A stretch of DNA of 64,000 nucleotides from NCBI RefSeq assembly GCF_011751075.1, contig NZ_JAALLN010000006.1, positions 124,001 to 188,000 of the forward strand, read 5' to 3'. Position 1 is the first letter of the stretch, and each line of letters opens with the position of its first letter. Of this stretch, positions 57,252 to 64,000 are shown in pieces. Source of the stretch: Flavobacterium poyangense (GTDB lineage Bacteria > Bacteroidota > Bacteroidia > Flavobacteriales > Flavobacteriaceae). Made by a program: the position numbers and the translations under genes. The notes below the pieces were generated by a model that was given only the letters and a program-made list of their open reading frames with translations, was not told the origin of the DNA and searched no databases.

Positions 57252-59351
57252 ATGGCAGTTTTAGCAAAAATTAGACAGCGTTCCGCTTTATTAATAGGAG
57301 TTATTGCACTTGCATTATTTGCATTTATAATACAAGATCTATTCACCAGAGGGACTTTCGGTCAAAGTTCAAAAGATGTAGGAAGTATCGATGGAAAAGA
57401 CATTTCATTTGAAGACTTTAGAGTTAAAGTTAGTAATGTTGAAAAAAGCGGTCAGGGGATTTCTTCTACTGAAGCTTCTAACAGAGTTTGGGATCAAGAG
57501 GTTTCAATTGCATTATTATCAACTCAGTTTGATAAACTAGGATTGAGAGTAGGTGAAAAACACCTAATCGAAGTTTTAAAAGCAGATCCGAATATCGGGA
57601 AAAACCCAATGTTTTTGAACGCTGCCGGTATGTTTGATATTGCTAAATTCAAAGAGTATTTTAAAACGAATCCTGAAGCAAAACAATATATTGCAGATAG
57701 AGAGAAAGATGCTACATTAAATGCAAAATTCCAAATCTACAATACATTAGTAAAATCAGGACTTTACACAACTGCCAGTGAAGGAAAGTTGAAATATGAA
57801 ATGGAAGCTAACAAAGTAAACTTTGCTTATGTTGCCGGATTGTATTCTTCTATTAAAGATAGTGAAGTAAAAATTTCTGATTCAGAAATTGTTGATTATA
57901 TGAAGAAAAACGAGAAGAAATTCAAAGCGGATGAAACTCGTGAAATTCAATATGTATTAGTGGAAGACAAAGCGTCAAAAGAAGACGAAGCTGAAATTAA
58001 AGCTAAGATTACTGCTTTGTTATCAGGAAGTGTTGTTTACAATGCAAAAACGGGTAAAAACGATACTTTGCCAGGTTTCAGAAATGCAACTAACATTGCA
58101 GAATTTGTAAACTCAAATTCTGATATTCCTTACGATTCAAGTTATGTGGCTAAAAATAGCTTGCCTGCAGTTGATGCTGATAAATTATTTAGCTTAGCGC
58201 CGGGTGCAATCTACGGACCATACGTTTATGGTAAGTACTACTGTATTTCTAAATCTCTTGGATTTAAAGCAGGAGTTAACGCAAAAGCAAGTCATATCTT
58301 AATTGGATATACAGGATCTCAAACGCCAAATACAAAAGAGAAAAGAACAAAAGAAGAAGCTAAAGCTAAAGCAGAAGAAATTTTGGCTCAGGTTCAGGCT
58401 AATCCGGATAGTTTTATGATGTTGGCTTTTACAAGCTCTGATGATTCATCTGCACAACAAGGTGGTGATTTAGGTTATTTTGGTCCAAACCAAATGGTAA
58501 AACCTTTCAATGATTTTGTATTCAGCAACGGAATTGGAAAAGTTGGTTTAGTTGAAACTCCTTTCGGATTTCACATCATTAAAATTACTGACAAACAAGA
58601 CGGAATTCGTTTAGCTACAATTGCTCAGAAAATTGAGCCTTCTGAAGTAACTTCTGATAAAGTATTTACTTTAGCAACTAAATTTGAAATGGATGCTGCA
58701 GATAAAGATTTTAATGCAACTGCAAAAGAATTAGGATTAAAAGTAGCTCCTCCTGTAACGGCAAAAGCTATGGACGAAGCATTTGGTTCATTAGGAAATC
58801 AGCGTAACATTGTAAGATGGGCATTTGATAAAGAAACTGATAAAGGTGATGTTAAGCGTTTTGAAATCGCTAATGTTGGTCACGTTATTGCTCAATACAA
58901 AAGTGAAAACGCATCAGGTTTAGTATCTGTAACTGTTGCAAGACCATATGTAGAGCCAATCTTGAAAAACAAGAAAAAAGCAGAAATGCTAAAAGCTAAA
59001 ATGACAGGATCTAGCCTTGAAGCAGTTGCTAAAAGTGCAGGAGTTGCTGTTCAACAAGCTGCTGATGTAACTATGGATAACCCGGTTTTACCTGGTGGAG
59101 TTGGACAAGAGCCTAAAGTTGTTGGTAACGCATTTGCTTTAGCTGCAAACAAAATCTCTGCTCCAATTGAAGGAAACACAGGAGTTTATGTAGTAAAAAA
59201 CATTAAAGTGGTAAAAGCACCGGCAATTGCAAGCCATGCTGCTTATATTGAAAAAGTAAAAGCACAAAGTGCATCTGATGCAAGCAGAATTTTACCGGCT
59301 TTGAAAAACAATGCTAAGATCAAAGACAACAGATTAGAGTTTAACTACTAA
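57252..59351 (+). CDS. PpiD/SurA-like peptidylprolyl isomerase (foldase)
   Basis: The 699-residue protein is anchored by one N-terminal span (about 12-32, ALLIGVIALALFAFIIQDLF) with the rest in the periplasm. A SurA_N-type helical region (about 45-220) is followed by a parvulin rotamase domain at about 345-450 (AKASHILIGYTG, GGDLGYFGPNQMVKPFNDFV, FGFHIIKITDKQDG). A second, degenerate parvulin-like region lies towards the end. It assists folding of outer-membrane proteins, useful for a cell with many SusC barrels. It forms its own unit, closed by the terminator at 59370-59404. Confidence 0.92.
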   Translation: MAVLAKIRQRSALLIGVIALALFAFIIQDLFTRGTFGQSSKDVGSIDGKDISFEDFRVKVSNVEKSGQGISSTEASNRVWDQEVSIALLSTQFDKLGLRVGEKHLIEVLKADPNIGKNPMFLNAAGMFDIAKFKEYFKTNPEAKQYIADREKDATLNAKFQIYNTLVKSGLYTTASEGKLKYEMEANKVNFAYVAGLYSSIKDSEVKISDSEIVDYMKKNEKKFKADETREIQYVLVEDKASKEDEAEIKAKITALLSGSVVYNAKTGKNDTLPGFRNATNIAEFVNSNSDIPYDSSYVAKNSLPAVDADKLFSLAPGAIYGPYVYGKYYCISKSLGFKAGVNAKASHILIGYTGSQTPNTKEKRTKEEAKAKAEEILAQVQANPDSFMMLAFTSSDDSSAQQGGDLGYFGPNQMVKPFNDFVFSNGIGKVGLVETPFGFHIIKITDKQDGIRLATIAQKIEPSEVTSDKVFTLATKFEMDAADKDFNATAKELGLKVAPPVTAKAMDEAFGSLGNQRNIVRWAFDKETDKGDVKRFEIANVGHVIAQYKSENASGLVSVTVARPYVEPILKNKKKAEMLKAKMTGSSLEAVAKSAGVAVQQAADVTMDNPVLPGGVGQEPKVVGNAFALAANKISAPIEGNTGVYVVKNIKVVKAPAIASHAAYIEKVKAQSASDASRILPALKNNAKIKDNRLEFNY

Positions 59352-59369
59352 TCTAAGTACATAAATACT

Positions 59370-59404
59370 AAAAGCCGTTTCTAATTTAGAAACGGCTTTT
59401 TTTG
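59370..59404 (+). terminator. Strong rho-independent terminator
   Basis: AAAGCCGTTTCTAA (59371-59384) pairs with the inverse AGAAACGGCTTT (from 59389), followed by seven T. It ends the PpiD-like gene, 19 bases after the stop, and may also serve the convergent gene at 59418. Confidence 0.92.
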
Positions 59405-59417
59405 TTTTTTAGATCTT

Positions 59418-59750
59418 TTACTTAATAACAGTGAAAAGATGATTTTCGGAGGTGCTAAACAGAACCAATCCTCCCGATATTTTGGAAAAGCTGAGCATGA
59501 TTCTGTAGCTTTTTCCAATTGCAACGTTATTGGGGACTTTAACCGAAAAACGAGTGTAACCTTTATGGTCGAATATTTGAAAAGGTGAAATCACAGAATG
59601 CCTGTCCTTTGGGTTAAAAAATTCAGCATTAATTCCTATTAGCGATCCCGGTTCAATCCCGTGTTTCCTTTTCGCAGGGATCATAATAATTGTTGTTCCT
59701 ATTGTACCCATAGACGGTGACATGCAAATTTCATAATCTGGTTTAGGCAT
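59418..59750 (-). CDS. Hypothetical protein, orphan
   Basis: The 110-residue product has no signal peptide or membrane span. Its sequence is beta-rich, with EPGSLIGINAEFFNPKDRHS in the middle and VPNNVAIGKSYRIMLSFSKI near 75-94. This suggests a small Ig-like or sandwich fold. I recognise no family. It is flanked by a strong terminator on one side and repeat-filled sequence on the other, with no operon partner. Codon use looks natural, so I treat it as a real gene. Confidence 0.5.
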   Translation of the reverse strand: MPKPDYEICMSPSMGTIGTTIIMIPAKRKHGIEPGSLIGINAEFFNPKDRHSVISPFQIFDHKGYTRFSVKVPNNVAIGKSYRIMLSFSKISGGLVLFSTSENHLFTVIK

Positions 59751-60164
59751 AATGCTTATGGTTTTAAATAATGAAAAGCATACTTTTAATTATGTGCTAT
59801 TGGTAAGATTTTTAGTTCAATTGAGCGGTTTTGTAAAAATAAGAATAAACCTTCAGAATGAATGTTGTAGAATTAATAACCGAATGCTTTAGGGTTATAT
59901 TCGTAGAAGTTGCCACCAATTGCACGAATTTTTACGAATTGTTTTGTTTTAAATCTGAACTCAATTACTGAATGATAAGACTAACATCAAGAGAAAAATA
60001 ATCAAGTTCACGTTATAATCCAGCGAAGAAATCCTTTCAATCTGTGAAATCTGTGGCAAAAAAAAAGCGGCCACAGATAAATAAAGAACAATTCGTGAAA
60101 ATTCGTGCAATTAGTGGTAAGTCTTTTTTTGTTGAAGGCGTGATTCAAAAGATTTATGCTAATT
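59751..60164. repeat. Rearranged relatives of the 234-base repeat
   Basis: This gap of about 410 bases holds pieces of the element at 49944-50424. At 59910-59943, TTGCCACCAATTGCACGAAT is the inverse of its internal segment. At about 59949-60060 the right half is recognisable (AATCCTTTCAATCTGTGAAA then TCTGTGGCAA). At about 60070-60125 a left-half piece follows (GGCCACAGAT, AACAATTCGTGAAAATTCGT). No gene is visible. Confidence 0.75.
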
Positions 60165-61079
60165 CTATAAGATCATTTCGGCATAAGTAAGGATGGTTTC
60201 GTATCCTTTTGAGGTAAAATAGGCAGTTGGATTTTCTTTAGAAAGCACCATTACAAAATCGCCACCCCATGCCCCGAGGCTTTTTACGACACCTTTAAAA
60301 TCCGGAAAAGCAATTTCTTTTATTGTTTCCAGTTCTAAGATATTGCTTAAGTGCGTTTCATGTTTTTCTAAAGCGTAGGCAAATTCAGTTAGTGTTTTTG
60401 CATTTAAAACCATTTCCGTGATTTTGTTGTTCTCGGCAATGTTGTCAGTCAGGTTTTGGTTTTTGTTATTGTAATAGGCATTTATAGCCGTTTTACTGCT
60501 TTGCTTTTTGTTAAGATATACAAAGAATATATTTTGAGTAAAATCCGGATTAAAAGCTACAGATTCAACGATAGGCCTGTTTTGTTCTAAACGATACGTT
60601 ATGGGTGTGTTGTTCTGCGCACAGGCAATGTCGTAACCACTGCCTCCGAAACTGTTTTTTAGTAGTGTGAAAGCATCAATTTTAGTCCATTGAGCGATAT
60701 TGTTCAGTAAAGTAGAAGAAGTGCCTAATCCCCAGTTTTTAGGAAATGTAAGCTGAGTAGTAATAGTGTAACCTTCCGCCTGATTAATAAAATCAGGATT
60801 TAGAAGATAGGCCTCATGCAAAATCGTAATTAAAGTCGTTTTTACGGTTTCAATTTCAGCAGTTGGGGGATTTACAATATCAGAAAAAGAAAAACGGTCT
60901 TCAAACCAGATCTGCTGGTCAAAATCATAGCTTTTCCATTTAATTGTTTTATTTGTTCCCTCTTCTACGATTAAGTTCTGTCCGAATTTTGTGGGTAATG
61001 CAAAAGCTTTGGCACCATCTAAAACCAGATATTCGCCTGTAATTAAGAGTTTTCCGTTACTGTAAAAGGTTGTTTTCAT
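60165..61079 (-). CDS. GYDIA-type GHMP kinase, probable mevalonate pathway kinase
   Basis: The 304-residue GHMP-fold kinase opens with YSNGKLLITGEYLVLDGAKA (substrate and ATP region). It has the phosphate loop PKNWGLGTSSTLLNN near 114-128, the diagnostic GGSGYDIACAQN near 145-156 and the closing KSLGAWGGDFVMVL. Flavobacteria label this a GYDIA-family kinase. Its position 97 bases downstream of HMG-CoA reductase suggests it is the phosphomevalonate kinase missing from the mvk/mvaD cluster. That step is inferred. Confidence 0.85.
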   Translation of the reverse strand: MKTTFYSNGKLLITGEYLVLDGAKAFALPTKFGQNLIVEEGTNKTIKWKSYDFDQQIWFEDRFSFSDIVNPPTAEIETVKTTLITILHEAYLLNPDFINQAEGYTITTQLTFPKNWGLGTSSTLLNNIAQWTKIDAFTLLKNSFGGSGYDIACAQNNTPITYRLEQNRPIVESVAFNPDFTQNIFFVYLNKKQSSKTAINAYYNNKNQNLTDNIAENNKITEMVLNAKTLTEFAYALEKHETHLSNILELETIKEIAFPDFKGVVKSLGAWGGDFVMVLSKENPTAYFTSKGYETILTYAEMIL

Positions 61080-61175
61080 GCTGTCTCTTTTGACTCCGAC
61101 GCGGCTTGTTTTTTAGGATCCTTGAGAAATGTTAGGAATTAAAAATGAAGCAATAAACCGCCAAAAAACGTCTGA

Positions 61176-62489
61176 TTATTTTCGTAAATTATCTATAAAC
61201 TCCACTACTGCACTATGAGAAATAGCATTGATCTTAAAATGTGATTTAATCAAATGGCGCTCTTCGTCGTTGGCTTCAAATTGGTTGATGATATTGTTTA
61301 AGTGCATTTTCATATGACCAGCCTGGATTCCGTTTGTTGTTAAGGAACGCAAGGCGGCAAAATTTTGTGCCAGACCCGCAACAGCCACAATTTCCATAAG
61401 CTCTTTTGCTGAAGGTTTCTGTAGAATCTCCAAACACAATTTTACTAAAGGATGTAAGGAAGTTAGCCCGCCAACGGTACCTAATGCAAGTGGAATTTCG
61501 AGCCAAAAAGTAAATACGCCATCTTCAATTTTAGCATGTGATAAACTCGTATATTGACCATTTCGCGAAGCATAAGCATGAATACCGGCTTCTACTGCTC
61601 TAAAATCATTTCCTGTTGCCAGAATTACGGCATCAACACCATTCATGATTCCTTTATTGTGAGTTGTGGCTCTAAAGGGCTCTACTTCCGCAATTTGAAC
61701 CGCTTGTACAAAACGTTCTGCAAATTCCTGCGGATTGGTGATGTGTTTTTCTGCTAAGTCTTCAACCGGACAAGAAACTTCGGCTCTGACAACACAGTTT
61801 GGGACATAATTAGACAAAATGCTCATTACCACCTGTAACGTTTCATTTTTGGCAAGTAAATCAGAATTATGAGCTTCTTCTTTTAAAGTTGTCGCAAATT
61901 GTTCCAGACAGGAATTAATAAAATTAGCCCCCATACTGTCTTTGGTCTCAAAAGTAGCATGCAACTGGAAATAATTTTCAAGTAAATTTCTTTTGTCTTT
62001 TAATTGAATATCCAGTATTCCTCCGCCACGCTGTTGCATGTTTTTGGTGATGCTTTGCGTATCTGAGAAAAATTTAGGTTTGATCTGATCGAAGAACGAT
62101 TGTAGTTTTTCGGCGTTTCCGTTGAATATAAAATGAACCTGTCCGATTTTCTCCGTATTCAGTACAGTGGCTTTAAATCCGCCACGTGTAGCCCAGTATT
62201 TGGCTGCTTTTGAAGCGGCGGCTACGACAGAACTTTCTTCAATAGCCATTGGGATTGTTTTGTACTTTCCGTTGATTAAAAAGTTAGGAGCAATTCCAAG
62301 TGGGATGTATAAATTAGTGATGGTATTTTCTATGAATTCATCGTGCAGTTGTTGGAGCTTGTGGTCTGAATTCCAGTAATTTCTTATTATTTTAAGAGCC
62401 TCGTCAGGAGTCGAAAAATAAGTGTCAGCAATCCAGTTTATTTTTTCATTTTTGGATAATTTTGAAAATCCGGCAACGGCGTTGTTCAT
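61176..62489 (-). CDS. mvaA: Hydroxymethylglutaryl-CoA reductase, class II
   Basis: The enzyme reduces HMG-CoA to mevalonate with NAD(P)H, the committed step of the mevalonate route. The 437-residue soluble product is of the bacterial class II length. It has the catalytic Glu in IPMAIEESSVVAAASKAAKY (about 79-98), the Lys/Asp region THNKGIMNGVDAVILATGND, and GTVGGLTSLHPLVKL in the cofactor domain. The C-terminal catalytic His is in KINAISHSAVVEF. It is labelled degradative in some families, but with mvk and mvaD present a biosynthetic role is likelier. Confidence 0.94.
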   Translation of the reverse strand: MNNAVAGFSKLSKNEKINWIADTYFSTPDEALKIIRNYWNSDHKLQQLHDEFIENTITNLYIPLGIAPNFLINGKYKTIPMAIEESSVVAAASKAAKYWATRGGFKATVLNTEKIGQVHFIFNGNAEKLQSFFDQIKPKFFSDTQSITKNMQQRGGGILDIQLKDKRNLLENYFQLHATFETKDSMGANFINSCLEQFATTLKEEAHNSDLLAKNETLQVVMSILSNYVPNCVVRAEVSCPVEDLAEKHITNPQEFAERFVQAVQIAEVEPFRATTHNKGIMNGVDAVILATGNDFRAVEAGIHAYASRNGQYTSLSHAKIEDGVFTFWLEIPLALGTVGGLTSLHPLVKLCLEILQKPSAKELMEIVAVAGLAQNFAALRSLTTNGIQAGHMKMHLNNIINQFEANDEERHLIKSHFKINAISHSAVVEFIDNLRK

Positions 62490-62518
62490 TCTCAGTAGAT
62501 TAAATTGTAATATTGCGG

Positions 62519-62543
62519 CAAATATACCAATTTAAGAGCTTTG
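62519..62543 (-). promoter_or_regulatory. Promoter of HMG-CoA reductase
   Basis: Minus-strand TATATTTG (62526-62519) matches TAnnTTTG 29 bases before the ATG, with a TTG about 21 bases further upstream, within the expected -33/-7 spacing. Confidence 0.65.
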
Positions 62544-62673
62544 TTTGCAATCTGTAATTGAAAATTGGAAGTACGCAATCGTTATTTTTTTTAACATTTA
62601 ACAGTTGAAATATGCATTATGTTTATTTTTTTTACTAAAATTGGGCTCTTTTTTATATTTTAAAATAATACTA

Positions 62674-64000
62674 ATGAATACAAATAGAATAACAGTTGTA
62701 CTATTGTTGCTGGTTGCTACCGTTTTTGGACAACAAAAAATCACTGTTGAAAATATTTATACCGGAGCTTTTCAGGCCAAAGGAATGGACAAATTGCAAT
62801 CCTTAAAAAATACAAATCAGTATACGGTATTGAATGTGGATAGGGCAAATAGAAGCATGGAAATTGACTTATATGATTTTGCTACGCTGAAAAAAGTATC
62901 CAATTTAATTGAAACAAAAAATCATCCGGCATTAGCAAACGGAATAGACAGTTATACTTTTGATGCTGCCGAAAAAAAGATTTTAATTGCAATTAATACC
63001 AAAAAGATTTTCCGGCACTCGTTTACCGCAGATTACTTTTTGTACGATATTACTTCCAAATCGCTAACTAAGCTTTTTGATTTTCAGGTTCAGGAACCAA
63101 CTTTTTCTCCGGATGGATCTAAAATCGCTTTCGCTAAAGAAAATAATCTGTATGTATATGATGTTGCTTCCAAAAAAGTAACGACAGTCACGACAGACGG
63201 TAAGAAAAATGCAGTCATTAATGGTATTACCGACTGGGTCTATGAAGAAGAGTTCTCTTTTGTAAGAGCATTTGACTGGAGTGCAGACAGTAAAAAACTG
63301 GCTTATATTCGTTTTGACGAAAGTGCAGTACCTGAGTTTTCAATGTCTATGTTTCACAAAGACCTCTATCCGAAAATTGAAACGTTTAAATACCCGAAAC
63401 CGGGAGAGAAAAATTCAGTAGTCTCTTTACATATTTATGATGCCGTAGCAAACGCTACCAAAAAAGTAGATCTTGGAAATTATAATGATTTTTATATCCC
63501 AAGGTTAAAATGGACAAATGATGCTAATGTATTGTCTGCACAAGTTTTAAATCGCCATCAGGACAATCTGGATCTTTTATTTGTTGATGGAACAACCGCT
63601 GCTGCAAAAGTGGTTTTGAATGAAAAAGACAAAGCTTATGTTGATATTACAGATAATCTGACCTTTTTAAAAGACAACAGTTTTATCTGGACAAGCGAAA
63701 CAGACGGATTTAATCATATTTATCTGTATGACAAAACCGGAAAATTAAAAAATCAGGTTACAAAAGGAAACTGGGAAGTAACATCTTACTACGGTTTCGA
63801 CGAAAAAACAAAAACTATTTTCTATCAATCTACAGAGAATGGTTCTATAAACAGAGCAATCTACCGCATCTCATTAGACGGAAAAAACAAAACAGCTCTG
63901 GCTAAAACTACAGGAACAAACGCGGCGACTTTCAGTCCAAATTTCCAGTACTTTATCAATACTTTCTCTAGCGCAGTTCAGCCAACTACCTATACTTTAA
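62674..64000 (+). CDS. Dipeptidyl-peptidase IV-type S9 peptidase, N-terminal part (runs off the window)
   Basis: The open frame from the ATG at 62674 continues to the right edge, giving 442 residues so far. It has a signal peptide (TVVLLLLVATVFGQQ) and then the eight-bladed propeller of DPP IV proteins. DWVYEEEFSFVRAFDW holds the double Glu that binds the free N-terminus of substrates. PTFSPDGSKIAFAKENNLYV and IWTSETDGFNHIYLYD are typical blades. The catalytic Ser-Asp-His domain lies beyond the window. It should cleave Xaa-Pro or Xaa-Ala dipeptides in the periplasm. Confidence 0.92.
   Translation, partial: MNTNRITVVLLLLVATVFGQQKITVENIYTGAFQAKGMDKLQSLKNTNQYTVLNVDRANRSMEIDLYDFATLKKVSNLIETKNHPALANGIDSYTFDAAEKKILIAINTKKIFRHSFTADYFLYDITSKSLTKLFDFQVQEPTFSPDGSKIAFAKENNLYVYDVASKKVTTVTTDGKKNAVINGITDWVYEEEFSFVRAFDWSADSKKLAYIRFDESAVPEFSMSMFHKDLYPKIETFKYPKPGEKNSVVSLHIYDAVANATKKVDLGNYNDFYIPRLKWTNDANVLSAQVLNRHQDNLDLLFVDGTTAAAKVVLNEKDKAYVDITDNLTFLKDNSFIWTSETDGFNHIYLYDKTGKLKNQVTKGNWEVTSYYGFDEKTKTIFYQSTENGSINRAIYRISLDGKNKTALAKTTGTNAATFSPNFQYFINTFSSAVQPTTYTL

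Overview
The window looks like chromosomal DNA of a Flavobacterium-type member of the Bacteroidota. The evidence is AT-rich sequence, promoters of the TAnnTTTG (-7) class, two SusC/SusD pairs, a secreted amylase with a type IX secretion C-terminal domain, a mevalonate isoprenoid pathway, and many palindromic intergenic repeats. No plasmid, phage or CRISPR functions are visible.

Layout. 1-5.5 kb: tail of an unknown gene, ruvC, a flippase-like plus GT2 glycosyltransferase pair, a lipoprotein, a small secreted protein, and DUF456 and DUF937-like genes. 5.5-11 kb (minus strand): an RsuA/RluB-type pseudouridine synthase, a UbiA-type prenyltransferase, a DUF502 gene broken at an A9 tract, mevalonate kinase, a ParE/RelE toxin-antitoxin pair, and diphosphomevalonate decarboxylase. 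11-12.8 kb: a TspO protein and a TPR protein. 12.8-24.3 kb: a first polysaccharide utilisation locus (PUL 1) with a XylR-like regulator, a GH2 enzyme whose catalytic residues resemble exo-beta-glucosaminidases, a sugar MFS transporter, a ROK kinase, SusC and SusD. 24.4-28.8 kb: housekeeping genes (carboxypeptidase-regulatory-like protein, MBL hydrolase, Crp/Fnr regulator, HI0933-type flavoprotein, GDPD). 29-49.9 kb: a starch/maltodextrin PUL with two periplasmic or surface GH13 enzymes, GH97, GH65 phosphorylase, beta-phosphoglucomutase, an SLC45-like transporter, a LacI regulator, SusC, SusD, SusE-like protein and a T9SS-exported GH13. 50.4-52.2 kb: an MHS-type MFS transporter with a small membrane partner. 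52.5-53.1 kb: two tRNA-Phe genes in a direct duplication. 53.1-59.4 kb: a conserved run of coaX, an outer-membrane protein, lptC, a small membrane protein, a CNNM/CBS protein and a PpiD-like foldase. 60.1-62.5 kb: a GYDIA-type GHMP kinase and HMG-CoA reductase. The window ends inside a DPP IV-type peptidase.

How the genes work together. The starch PUL encodes a full route: T9SS amylase and SusE/SusD/SusC capture starch and import oligosaccharides, periplasmic GH13 and GH97 enzymes trim them, and maltose imported by the SLC45-like carrier is split by GH65 phosphorolysis to beta-glucose-1-phosphate, which PgmB converts to glucose-6-phosphate. A palindrome between lacI and susC is a good operator candidate. 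PUL 1 is compact and its substrate is not known; its GH2 active site suggests a beta-linked amino sugar. Four mevalonate pathway genes lie in two loci about 50 kb apart.

The most notable signals outside genes are several repeat families: an AACCATATAAGT palindrome at three loci, tandem 103-bp and 247-bp elements ending in GCCACAGATT/AATCTGTGGC, nested inverted repeats at 28.8 and 30.8 kb, and repeat-like sequences inside coding DNA (a heptamer tract in the GT2 gene and a REP-like segment in mvaD).
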